Assembly (NCBI RefSeq): GCF_902832885.1
Contig: NZ_CADFDK010000001.1
Coordinates: forward strand, 620,001-684,000
Source of the DNA: Burkholderia seminalis DSM 23518
GTDB lineage: Bacteria > Pseudomonadota > Gammaproteobacteria > Burkholderiales > Burkholderiaceae
Direction of reading: 5' to 3'
DNA length: 64,000 bases
The position numbers and the translations under genes are program-made. The notes beneath the pieces were generated by a model that saw nothing but the letters and a program-made list of their open reading frames with translations, searched no databases and had not been told where the DNA came from. This document shows, piece after piece, positions 19,054-26,833 of this stretch (position 1 is its first letter; every line of letters begins with the position of its first letter).

Positions 19054-22000
19054 CGCCGCCCCCCCTTCCTGAAGTTGTTCGCTCGCGAGCCAGACCGCTT
19101 CGATCCGCTCGCGATAGTCGCCCGGCTGCTGCCACAGGCCGCGCTGCATCGCCTCGACGAAGCGTTCGCAGATGCCGTGCAGCGCCTTCGGGTTGTGCCG
19201 TTCGAGAAATGCGCGGGTGGCGTCGTCGAACAGGTACGCGTCGGCGACGAGCGCGTACTGGTGGTCGGACAGCACGCGCGCGGTCGCGTCATAACCGTAC
19301 AGGTAGTCGACGGTCGCGGCCATCTCGGCCGCGCCCTTGTAGCCGTGACGCTTCACGCCGTCGAGCCATTTCGGGTTGACGACGCGCGAGCGGATCACGC
19401 GCGCGATTTCCTCGCGCAGCGTGCGCATCGTCGGCGCGACCGGGTTCGCATGGTCGCCGTGGTAGATGCTCGGCTGCTGCCCGGACAAGTGCCGCACGGC
19501 CGCCGTCATCCCGCCCTGGAACTGGTAGTAGTCGTTCGAATCGAGGATGTCGTGCTCGCGGCTGTCCTGGTTCTGCACGACGACGTCGATCGTCGCGAGC
19601 CGCTCGCCGAAGACGTCGGCCGCCGCGTCGCCGGCACTGTTCTGCGCATACGCGTGGCCGCCCCACTGGCGATACGCATCGGCGAGCTCGGCGTCGGTCT
19701 GCCAGCGGCGCTGGTCGATCAGGTCCTGCAGGCCCGCGCCGTAGCTGCCCGGCCGTGCGCCGAACACGCGCCAGCCGGCGCGGCGCCGCGCTTCGTCGGG
19801 CGTCACCCCTTGCGCGATCCATTTCGCGCGCTCGCGCTCGACGCGCGCGCGGATCGGGTTCAGTTCCTCGGGCTCGTCGAGCGCGGCGACGGCCTGCACG
19901 GCCGCGTCGAACAGGTGCATCAGGTTCGGGAACGCGTCGCGGAAGAAGCCGGACACGCGCAGCGTCACGTCGATGCGCGGCCGGTCGAAGATCTCGATCG
20001 GCAGGATCTCGAAGTCGGTCACGCGATGGCTGCCGTGCGCCCATTTCGGCCGGACGCCGAGCAGCGCGAATGCCTGCGCGATGTCGTCGCCGCCCGTGCG
20101 CATCGTCGCCGTGCCCCATACCGACAGGCCGATCGCGCGCGGATAGTCGCCGTGATCCTGCAGATGGCGCTCGATCAGTTGCTGCGCGGATTTCAGGCCG
20201 AGCGACCACGCGGCCTGCGTCGGCACCGCGCGCGTGTCGACCGAGTAGAAGTTGCGGCCGGTGGGCAGCACGTCGGGGCGGCCGCGCGACGGCGAACCGC
20301 TCGGCCCCGGCGGCACGAAACGGCCGTCGAGCCCGCGCAGCAGCTGGCGCATTTCCTCGCCGCCGCACGCGTCGAGCGCGGGCAGCAGCGTCGCGCGAAC
20401 GCGCCCGAGCACCGCGAGCGTGTGGGGCCATTCGCCGGGCGGCGTCGCGTCGGCACCCGTGTTTCCGCCGTCGGCCGCGCACAGCCCGTCCAGCCATTGT
20501 TGCGCGAGCCATTCGAGGCGCTCGCGCGTATCGCCCGCGTGGCGCCACGGCGATGCGTCGAGCGCCTGCAGGATCGCCGGGCGCGGGCCGATCCACGGCG
20601 CGGCCCAGTCCGCCGACAGCGGATCGAAGTCGTCGCCGAGCGCGAGATCGCGCGCCAGCGCGCCGATCAGCCCCGCCCGCGCGCCCTTGCCGTCGCCGAC
20701 CGGAAAACGCGCGAGCGCGAGCAGCGTGTCGCGGCGCTGGCGAGCGGCCGGCGATGCGCCGAACACGTGCAGCCCGTCGCGAATCTGCGCTTCCTTCAGT
20801 TCGCACAGCCACGCGTCGACGCGCGTGAGCAGCGCATCCTCGTCGCCCGCATCGCGCGGCGGCGACACGCTCAGCTCGTCGTGCAGGCGATGCTCGGCGA
20901 TCGTCGCGAGGATCGTCTTGCGCAGCAGCTTCGCGCGCCGCGCGTCGACCATCAGCGCTTCGTAGTATTCGTCGACCTGCCGCTCGAGATCCTGCAGCGG
21001 CCCGTAGTTTTCCGCGCGCGTGAGCGGCGGCATCAAGTGATCGATAATCACGGCCTGCGCGCGGCGCTTCGCCTGGCTGCCCTCGCCCGGATCGTTGACG
21101 ATGAACGGATAGAGATGCGGCAACGGCCCGAGCGTCAGGTCGGGCCAGCACGCGTCGGACAACGCGACGCTCTTGCCCGGCAGCCATTCGAGGTTGCCGT
21201 GCTTGCCGAGGTGGATGACCGCGTCGATGCGATACGCATCGCGCAGCCAGAAATAGAACGCGAGATACGCGTGCGGCGGCACGAGATCCGCATCGTGATA
21301 GCTCGCGTAGTCGTTCTCGCCGCGCGAACGCGACGGCTGGATGCCGACGAACACGTTGCCGGCGCGCCAGCCGGCGATCGTGAAACGTCCATGGCGCAGC
21401 GTCGGGTCGGCTTCGGGCGGCCCCCAGCGCTGGTTCAGCGCGTCACGCACGGCGGCCGGCAGCCGCGCGAAGCGTGCGATGTAGTCGGCCAGCGGGAAGC
21501 TCTGGAACGCGGGTCGCAATGCATGCACGGCCGCGTCGTTGGTCACGCCTTCGGTGAGGCGCGCGATCAGCGCGTCTCCGTCGGGCGGCAGGCCGGCCAG
21601 CGTGTAGCCCGCGTCGCGCAGCGCCGCGAGCACGCGCAGCGCGGATGCCGGCGTGTCGAGCCCCACGCCGTTGCCGATCCGCCCTTCGCTTTGCGGGTAG
21701 TTCGCGAGAATCAGCGCAATGCGCTTGTCGGCGTTGTCGAGCGTGCGCAGCCGGCACCAGCCGCGCGCGAGCGCCGCGACGAACGCGATCCGCTCGGCGT
21801 CCGGCTGATAGCGCACGACGTCGACCTCGGTATGCGGGCAGCGATACGCGAGCCCCTTGAAGCTCACCGCACGCGTGACGATGCGCCCGTCGACTTCGGG
21901 CAGCGCGATATGCATCGCGATGTCGCGCGCATGCAGGCCCTGGTTGTCGGCCACCCACGCGTCGCGGTTGCCGCCGGACAGGATCACCTGCAGCACCGGT

Positions 22001-22860
22001 GCGTCGCCGGCGAGCACGTCGTGTTCGGGGCTGTCGATCGCGCCGGCCGCGAACGCGGTCGTGTTCAATACGAGCGCGACGCCGTGCGTGTCGCAAAGTT
22101 GCGTGATGACTTCGCGGCTCACCGCATCCTTCAGCGACGTCACCGCGATCGGCAACGGATTCAGCCCCTCGGCGATCAGTGCGTCGGCCAGCGCGTCGAA
22201 CACGGCCGTGTTCGCGGCCTGCCAGTGCGCGCGATAGAACAGGATCGCGACGACGGGCGCGCCGGGCGTCCAGCGCGGCCGCCAGTCGTCGACGCTCGCG
22301 CGGTCGCGCGCCGGGTGATACAGCGCGGCGGCCGGCAGCGGGCGCGGCGGCTCGGGTTCGGCGCCGAAACCGAGCGTATGGAACGCGATGCTGCGCAGCA
22401 GCGCGTCGGCATTGTGCACGCCGCCCTCGCGCAGATAGCGCCACCACAGCCGGCACAGCGCCGGCGTGACGGTGCTCTTCGCGACGAGGTTCGGATCTTC
22501 CTGCAGGTCGCCCGAGAACATCGCGAGCTGCTGCCCGCGCTTCGACGCGAGCGACACGGCCTGCTCGATCCCGTACGGCCAGTACGCTTCGCCGCCGAGA
22601 TGATCGATCACGACCGTCTTCGCATGACGCAGCACGTCGTCGACGTAGAAATCGACGGACGCCGGCTGCCGCAGGAACGTGACGTTCGCGAGCCGCACGC
22701 TCGGGAACCCGGCCGGCAACCGCGGCACGACGCTCGCGAGCAGCGACAGCGTCGTGTCGGCCGAACTCAGGATCACGATGTCGGCCGGCTGCTGGTCGAT
22801 CCGGACGACGCCCTGCGTATCGTCGACGAAGCCGCCCGGCGTGGTGCGCAGCAGATGCAT
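17977..22860 (-). CDS. cobN: Cobaltochelatase CobN fused in frame to a ChlI-like AAA+ domain
   Basis: CobN is the large subunit that inserts cobalt into hydrogenobyrinate a,c-diamide. Residues 1 to about 1265 are CobN: the start MHLLRTTPGGFVDDTQG, IHLGKHGNLEWLPGKS near residue 555, and a long magnesium-chelatase-H-like body ending ERIEAVWLASEQLQEGG. The frame then continues without a stop through a run of seven G into MTDPTTHRARAVFPF, the start of a ChlI-type ATPase, giving 1627 residues in all. One G fewer would end CobN at a TGA overlapping the ATPase ATG (ATGA), which is how most genes here are joined. Either the fusion is real, the tract slips, or a base is misread. It lies 6 bases after cobW under the leftward riboswitch. 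Confidence 0.9.
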   Translation of the reverse strand: MHLLRTTPGGFVDDTQGVVRIDQQPADIVILSSADTTLSLLASVVPRLPAGFPSVRLANVTFLRQPASVDFYVDDVLRHAKTVVIDHLGGEAYWPYGIEQAVSLASKRGQQLAMFSGDLQEDPNLVAKSTVTPALCRLWWRYLREGGVHNADALLRSIAFHTLGFGAEPEPPRPLPAAALYHPARDRASVDDWRPRWTPGAPVVAILFYRAHWQAANTAVFDALADALIAEGLNPLPIAVTSLKDAVSREVITQLCDTHGVALVLNTTAFAAGAIDSPEHDVLAGDAPVLQVILSGGNRDAWVADNQGLHARDIAMHIALPEVDGRIVTRAVSFKGLAYRCPHTEVDVVRYQPDAERIAFVAALARGWCRLRTLDNADKRIALILANYPQSEGRIGNGVGLDTPASALRVLAALRDAGYTLAGLPPDGDALIARLTEGVTNDAAVHALRPAFQSFPLADYIARFARLPAAVRDALNQRWGPPEADPTLRHGRFTIAGWRAGNVFVGIQPSRSRGENDYASYHDADLVPPHAYLAFYFWLRDAYRIDAVIHLGKHGNLEWLPGKSVALSDACWPDLTLGPLPHLYPFIVNDPGEGSQAKRRAQAVIIDHLMPPLTRAENYGPLQDLERQVDEYYEALMVDARRAKLLRKTILATIAEHRLHDELSVSPPRDAGDEDALLTRVDAWLCELKEAQIRDGLHVFGASPAARQRRDTLLALARFPVGDGKGARAGLIGALARDLALGDDFDPLSADWAAPWIGPRPAILQALDASPWRHAGDTRERLEWLAQQWLDGLCAADGGNTGADATPPGEWPHTLAVLGRVRATLLPALDACGGEEMRQLLRGLDGRFVPPGPSGSPSRGRPDVLPTGRNFYSVDTRAVPTQAAWSLGLKSAQQLIERHLQDHGDYPRAIGLSVWGTATMRTGGDDIAQAFALLGVRPKWAHGSHRVTDFEILPIEIFDRPRIDVTLRVSGFFRDAFPNLMHLFDAAVQAVAALDEPEELNPIRARVERERAKWIAQGVTPDEARRRAGWRVFGARPGSYGAGLQDLIDQRRWQTDAELADAYRQWGGHAYAQNSAGDAAADVFGERLATIDVVVQNQDSREHDILDSNDYYQFQGGMTAAVRHLSGQQPSIYHGDHANPVAPTMRTLREEIARVIRSRVVNPKWLDGVKRHGYKGAAEMAATVDYLYGYDATARVLSDHQYALVADAYLFDDATRAFLERHNPKALHGICERFVEAMQRGLWQQPGDYRERIEAVWLASEQLQEGGAAMTDPTTHRARAVFPFAALVAQDALQQALLLAAIDPSLGGVLVSGPRGTAKSTAARGLAELLPEGQFVTLPLSASDEQVTGTLDLAHALAGNGVRFRPGLLARAHLGVLYVDEVNLLADGLVDTLLDVAASGVNIVERDGVSHAHDARFVLVGTMNPEEGELRPQLLDRFGLMVELENCFDAAQRERIVKARLAFDLDPDAFRARHAPVQRELGDRIHAARARLATLDFDDAVHARVSALCIDAAVDGLRADLVMLRAARALAALEQADAVTVSHVERVAQAVLRHRRHADTPPSHGSSQHGGDRDERSPPDARQRDDNRQDETRGEASAAQSDWGYLPPEPAGLREVKGVVPLPLKKR

Positions 22861-22866
22861 CGTGCG

Positions 22867-23955
22867 TTACGCCTGTTGCGGCTCGGCCGCGCACGCGGCG
22901 TCGAACGCGCGTTGCAGCGCGGCCGCGTCGAGATCCTCGCCGATCAGCACGAAGCGGCTCGCGCGCGTTTCGCCGTCCCGCCAGCGTCGGTCGAAATAGC
23001 TGTCGAAGCGGCGGCCGACGCCCTGGATCACGAGCCGCATCGGCGCGCCGGGCAGCGCGGCGAACCCTTTCGCGCGGTAGATCGTGTGCGCTTCGACCAC
23101 GCGCTGCAGCGCGGCGATCGTCGCCTCGCGCGTGCCGGCGTCGCCGGACACGACCACCGAGTCGAAATCGTCGTGATGGTGATCGTGATCGCCGTCGTCG
23201 GCCGAGCCGTGATGATCGTGACGCAGGTGGATCGTGTCTTCCGATGCCGATTCGAGGCCGAGCAGCATCGCGAGATCGAGCTCGCCGCGCGTCGCGCGCA
23301 CGATCTTCACCTGCGGCGGGATCTCGTCGCGGATCGCGGTTTCGATCCGGGCGAATTCCGCGTCGCCGACCAGATCGGCCTTGTTCACGATCACCAGATC
23401 GGCCGACGACAGCTGATCGGCGAACAGTTCGTGCAGCGGCGATTCGTGGTCGAGGTTCGGATCGGCGCGGCGCTGCGCGTCGACGGCCTGCGGGTTTTCC
23501 GCGAACTGGCCGCTCGCGGCGGCCGGCCCGTCGACCACGGTCACGACCGCGTCGACCGTGAAGCTGTTGCGGATCGTCGGCCAGTTGAACGCCTGCACGA
23601 GCGGCTTCGGCAGCGCGAGGCCCGATGTCTCGATCAGCACGTGGTCGATGTCCGCGCGCCGTTCGACGAGCGCCTCCATCACCGGGTAGAACTCTTCCTG
23701 CACGGTGCAGCACAGGCAGCCGTTCGCGAGTTCGTACAGCTGGCCCGACGCTTCGCCCTGCGCGCCGTCGCCGTCCTCGCAGCCGATGCCGCAGCCCTTG
23801 AGGATCTCGCCGTCGATGCCGAGCTCGCCGAATTCGTTGACGATCACCGCGATGCGGCGGCCCGCGGCGTGCTGCAGGATGTGGCGCATCAGCGTCGTCT
23901 TGCCGCTGCCGAGAAAGCCCGTGACGATCGTGACGGGAAGCTTGCGTAGGGTCAT
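22867..23955 (-). CDS. cobW: CobW-type GTP-binding metallochaperone
   Basis: G3E-family GTPase thought to deliver cobalt for cobalamin synthesis. The 362-residue protein has the P-loop GFLGSGKTT at about residues 12-20, the metal-binding CLCC motif in ELANGCLCCTVQEEF, the NKAD GTP-specificity motif (VIVNKADLVG), and a His/Asp-rich loop (HDHHGSADDGDHDHHHDD) that probably binds metal. The start MTLRKLPVTIVTGFLGSGKT places the P-loop at its usual distance; an upstream in-frame ATG would add an unrelated leader. First long gene behind the leftward riboswitch, 6 bases from cobN. Confidence 0.95.
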   Translation of the reverse strand: MTLRKLPVTIVTGFLGSGKTTLMRHILQHAAGRRIAVIVNEFGELGIDGEILKGCGIGCEDGDGAQGEASGQLYELANGCLCCTVQEEFYPVMEALVERRADIDHVLIETSGLALPKPLVQAFNWPTIRNSFTVDAVVTVVDGPAAASGQFAENPQAVDAQRRADPNLDHESPLHELFADQLSSADLVIVNKADLVGDAEFARIETAIRDEIPPQVKIVRATRGELDLAMLLGLESASEDTIHLRHDHHGSADDGDHDHHHDDFDSVVVSGDAGTREATIAALQRVVEAHTIYRAKGFAALPGAPMRLVIQGVGRRFDSYFDRRWRDGETRASRFVLIGEDLDAAALQRAFDAACAAEPQQA

Positions 23956-23980
23956 GGTAGGTCCGGTGTCGAAGAGGGAA

Positions 23981-24097
23981 TCAGGACGGGATCGTCGCAT
24001 TGGCGGCGGCGAGGCCATTCATCGGGCGACGCGCAGGCAGACCGCCGCGCGATCCGCGCGAACAACCGCGCGACGGGCGGAACAACGAATCGGACAT
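23981..24097 (-). CDS. Possible 38-residue leader ORF before cobW
   Basis: Short frame MSDSLFRPSRGCSRGSRGG ending NGLAAANATIPS with a strong AAGGA ribosome site 7 bases before the ATG. It begins about 200 bases after the riboswitch and ends 25 bases before cobW, so it is cotranscribed with it. The peptide is Ser/Arg/Gly-rich and I recognise no family. Its well-placed ribosome site is the main reason to list it. Confidence 0.4.
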   Translation of the reverse strand: MSDSLFRPSRGCSRGSRGGLPARRPMNGLAAANATIPS

Positions 24098-24301
24098 GGT
24101 GCTTCCTTGCGAACGGTCGACATCGTGAATGCCAACACGGCTGCCGTCGGCCCTGCCCGGGCCGCCTGCCGTTCGCCGTCCAGGCCCGGCGCGTTCGCGC
24201 GGGGGGCAGATCGGCGGAGGAAGCGGAACACCCCGGGCGTCGGGCCTGCTGCGGCCGTGGACGATGCGCCGCCTCCCCGCGGCGCTGAACCCCAACGTTT
24301 A

Positions 24302-24535
24302 GGCCGGTATCCGGGCTGGCGAACACGCCGCTTCGCCTTCCCGGATGCGCGCGGCATCCAGTGGCGGTCGTCCGCCTGCACGCGGCAGGCGGCGAAGCGG
24401 CGCTGCATCGCGCTCGCGCGCGACACGTTCGCTTACCGTTGCGGGGGCAGCACAGGTTGGCTCGACTGCGGTGCAGGCAGGCTCCCTGTTTCCCGTTTAA
24501 CTGCGCGCGCCGGAGCGGCACGCGCGAGCACCAAA
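24302..24535 (-). ncRNA. Cobalamin riboswitch upstream of cobW-cobN
   Basis: On the leftward strand the order is GGTGCTCGCG, AGTTAAACGGGAAACAGGG, CCTGTGCTGCCCCCGCAACGG, ATCCGGGAAGGCGAAGCGG and the B12 box GCCAGCCCGGATACCGGCC (end at 24302). These are the conserved cobalamin aptamer elements. About 200 bases separate it from the 38-residue ORF. It should shut off cobW-cobN-chlI-VWA when cobalamin is abundant. It mirrors the rightward riboswitch at 24682 and shares AGTTAAACGGGAAACAGG with it. Confidence 0.93.
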
Positions 24536-24578
24536 ACGCGTGCGAGTGTAGGCGGCGGGGCCGGGAGCGTCAAGGCGG

Positions 24579-24620
24579 CACGGTGCGCCGGACCGCGTTG
24601 CGCACCGCCGGCGCACCGTG
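24579..24620. repeat. Perfect 13-bp inverted repeat between divergent riboswitches
   Basis: CACGGTGCGCCGG at 24579-24591 and CCGGCGCACCGTG at 24608-24620 with a 16-base spacer. It lies in the roughly 145-base gap between the two riboswitches, where both divergent promoters must be. It could be a shared operator or a hairpin. No other gene fits in this gap. Confidence 0.6.
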
Positions 24621-24681
24621 TCGGAGGCCGGCCGTGGCCGGTTCGCGCGGGCGAACCGCTGTGCTATCGTATGCGCCGCGT

Positions 24682-24884
24682 TCGGTGCTCGCATGCGCAT
24701 TCCGCGCATGCAGTTAAACGGGAAACAGGAGGCGGACGACCGCCCGGCCTGTGCTGTCCCCGCAACGGTACGCCGCCCGCGCGCCGCGCTCCCCGCGCAC
24801 GCGCCCAGGCCGCCCGCGATGCCACTGCCCTTCACCGGGCGGGAAGGCTGCGGCCTGGCAAGCGGCCAGCCCGGATACCGGCCG
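24682..24884 (+). ncRNA. Cobalamin riboswitch upstream of cobA-cobE-cobO-cobB
   Basis: Rightward strand: CGGTGCTCGCATG, CAGTTAAACGGGAAACAGGAG, CCTGTGCTGTCCCCGCAACGG, CACCGGGCGGGAAGGCTGCGG and the B12 box GCCAGCCCGGATACCGGCC ending at 24883. All core cobalamin riboswitch elements are present. About 186 bases follow before the cobA ATG; no terminator was obvious in them, so control could be at translation or by Rho. Confidence 0.93.
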
Positions 24885-25070
24885 ACGCAAGGGGCGAGCC
24901 CGATGCTCGCCGAACGCCCGATCCGCGGGGGACGGATGGGGTGCGCATTCCGCCCGCGTCCGCGCGGGCTTCGTCCGATCCGTCATGCACTGCCTGCCCG
25001 CCGGCCGCCGAGGTGCCGCCCGCCTGTTCCCTTCCACTGTTTCGACACGGTGCGTGCCGTGCCGCGTGTG

Positions 25071-25820
25071 ATGAGCCGCGCGTGGCTCATCGGCGCCGGC
25101 CCCGGCGACGCCGACCTGCTGACGCTCAAGGCCGTGCGTGCGATCGGCGCGGCCGACGTGCTGCTCGTCGACGATCTCGTGAATCCCGACGTGCTGCGCC
25201 ATGCACGCGCCGACGCGCAGGTCGAGCACGTCGGCAAGCGCGGCGGCCATGCGTCGACGCCGCAGGAAGCGATCGTCGCCGCGATGCTCGAGCACTTGCG
25301 GGCGGGCCGCAGCGTCGCGCGGCTCAAGGGCGGCGATCCGTTCGTGTTCGGCCGCGGCGGCGAGGAACTGGCCGCGCTGGGCGCGGCGGGTTTTGCGGTC
25401 GAGATCGTGAACGGCGTCACGGCAGGCATTGCCGCGCCGGCCGCGCTCGGCATTCCCGTCACGCAGCGCGGCGCCGCGCAGGGCGTGATCTTCGTCACGG
25501 GCCACGGCGCGGGCGCCGACGAGCCCGACTGGCGCGCGCTGGCGGCCACGCGCATGACGATCGTGATCTACATGGGCATCCGCCGGCTCGAGGCGATCAC
25601 CGCCGCGCTGCGCGGCGGCGGCCTGCCCGGCGATACGCCGTGCGCGGCGATCGAGCATGCGACCCGCCCCGAGCAGCGGCACGTCCTCGCGACGCTCGAC
25701 ACGCTCGTCGAACGCGTCGGCGCAACCGGCATCGGTTCACCGGCCATCGTCGTGATCGGCCGCGTCGCGGCGCTTGCCGACGATCCGGCCGTGCGTGCGG
25801 CGCTCGGCGGCCGCGCATGA
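25071..25820 (+). CDS. cobA: Uroporphyrinogen-III C-methyltransferase CobA
   Basis: Adds methyl groups to C-2 and C-7 of uroporphyrinogen III to make precorrin-2, the entry point to cobalamin (and siroheme). The 249-residue protein begins MSRAWLIGAGPGDADLLTLK; GAGPGD is the SAM loop, and KRGGHASTPQEAI, RLKGGDPFVFGRGGEE and VNGVTAGIAAPAALGIPVT are standard motifs of the family. ATG 25071 starts at the conserved fold; the longer frame covers the riboswitch. The stop overlaps cobE as ATGA. Confidence 0.95.
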   Translation: MSRAWLIGAGPGDADLLTLKAVRAIGAADVLLVDDLVNPDVLRHARADAQVEHVGKRGGHASTPQEAIVAAMLEHLRAGRSVARLKGGDPFVFGRGGEELAALGAAGFAVEIVNGVTAGIAAPAALGIPVTQRGAAQGVIFVTGHGAGADEPDWRALAATRMTIVIYMGIRRLEAITAALRGGGLPGDTPCAAIEHATRPEQRHVLATLDTLVERVGATGIGSPAIVVIGRVAALADDPAVRAALGGRA

Positions 25821-26194
25821 TGCGCGTCGCGCTCGGCATCGGTTTTCGCGCGGGCGTCACGGCCGCGCAGCTCGACGCCGCGATCCGGGCGGCGCTGGCG
25901 CGTTACCCGGCCGCCGAACCGGCGCTCGTCGCGACGCTCGCCGACAAGGCGTGTGCGCGGGCGCTGCGCGTGCTGTGCGCGCGCCGCGGCTGGCCGCTCG
26001 TCGCGTTCGACGCGGCGCAGCTGGCGAGCCGTCCCGAACTGGCCGCGAGCAGCCCGTCGGACGCCGCGCTGGCGCGCTTCGGGGTGGCGGGCGTGGCCGA
26101 ACCCTGCGCGCAGCTCGCGGCACCGCATGGCCGGCTGCTGGGCCCCAAATCCATCCGGGACGGCGTGACGGTTGCCCTCGCCGGCCCGCTCTGA
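25817..26194 (+). CDS. cobE: CobE (CbiG C-terminal-domain-like) protein
   Basis: 125 residues, MMRVALGIGFRAGVTAAQLDAA at the start and FGVAGVAEPCAQLAAPHGRLLGPKS near the end. This matches CobE, equivalent to the C-terminal domain of CbiG and required for cobalamin synthesis in Pseudomonas denitrificans though its chemical role is unsettled. The start overlaps the cobA stop (ATGA). The same domain type also appears inside the CbiG-like half of CobJ, so the genome carries two copies of this fold in one pathway. Confidence 0.9.
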   Translation: MMRVALGIGFRAGVTAAQLDAAIRAALARYPAAEPALVATLADKACARALRVLCARRGWPLVAFDAAQLASRPELAASSPSDAALARFGVAGVAEPCAQLAAPHGRLLGPKSIRDGVTVALAGPL

Positions 26195-26228
26195 ACCCTT
26201 TGTTTCGCTTTCGACAGGACGATTTCCG

Positions 26229-26831
26229 ATGAAGACCGATGCCGAATCCCATCAGCGGATGACCGAACGCCGCCGCGCCGGCCACGAGAAGAAGCAGGCC
26301 GCCGCCACCCTGGAAAAGGGCCTGCTGATCGTCAATACCGGCAACGGCAAGGGCAAGAGCACGGCCGCGTTCGGCATGGCCGTGCGCGTGCTCGGCCACG
26401 GCATGCGGCTCGGTGTCGTGCAGTTCATCAAGGGCGCGCTGCATACGTCCGAGCGCGACTTTCTCGGCGCGGTCGCGGAGTGCGATTTCGTGACGATGGG
26501 CGACGGCTATACGTGGAACACGCAGAACCGCGACGCGGATATCGCGACCGCGCGCAAGGGCTGGGACGAGGCGCGCCGGATGATCGAGAGCGGCGACTAC
26601 CGGATGGTGATCCTCGACGAGCTGAACACCGTGCTGAAGTATGAATACCTGCCGCTCGACGAAGTGCTCGCGACGCTCGCCGCACGTCCCGCTTCGGTGC
26701 ACGTCGTCGTGACGGGACGGCACGCGCCCGATGCGCTGATCGACGCGGCCGATCTCGTCACCGAAATGCGGCTCGTCAAGCACCCGTACAAGGAGCAAGG
26801 CGTGAAGGCGCAGCGCGGCGTGGAGTTCTGA
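26229..26831 (+). CDS. cobO: Corrinoid adenosyltransferase CobO (BtuR)
   Basis: Transfers the adenosyl group from ATP to the cobalt of cob(I)yrinic acid a,c-diamide or salvaged corrinoids. The 200-residue protein has the P-loop-like ATP site NTGNGKGKSTAAFGMA near residues 38-53, VQFIKGALHTSERDF and VILDELNTVLKYEYL, which define the CobA/CobO/BtuR type. ATG 26229 follows the cobE stop by 34 bases and starts the usual Lys/Arg-rich N-terminal tail. Cotranscribed with cobA, cobE and cobB. Confidence 0.95.
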   Translation: MKTDAESHQRMTERRRAGHEKKQAAATLEKGLLIVNTGNGKGKSTAAFGMAVRVLGHGMRLGVVQFIKGALHTSERDFLGAVAECDFVTMGDGYTWNTQNRDADIATARKGWDEARRMIESGDYRMVILDELNTVLKYEYLPLDEVLATLAARPASVHVVVTGRHAPDALIDAADLVTEMRLVKHPYKEQGVKAQRGVEF

Positions 26832-26833
26832 GC

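Noticed and set aside
18154-23949. Rightward 1931-codon open frame opposite cobN and cobW
   Set aside because: Same shadow effect; Arg/His-rich with no recognisable motifs, while the leftward strand has clear CobN, ChlI and CobW motifs.
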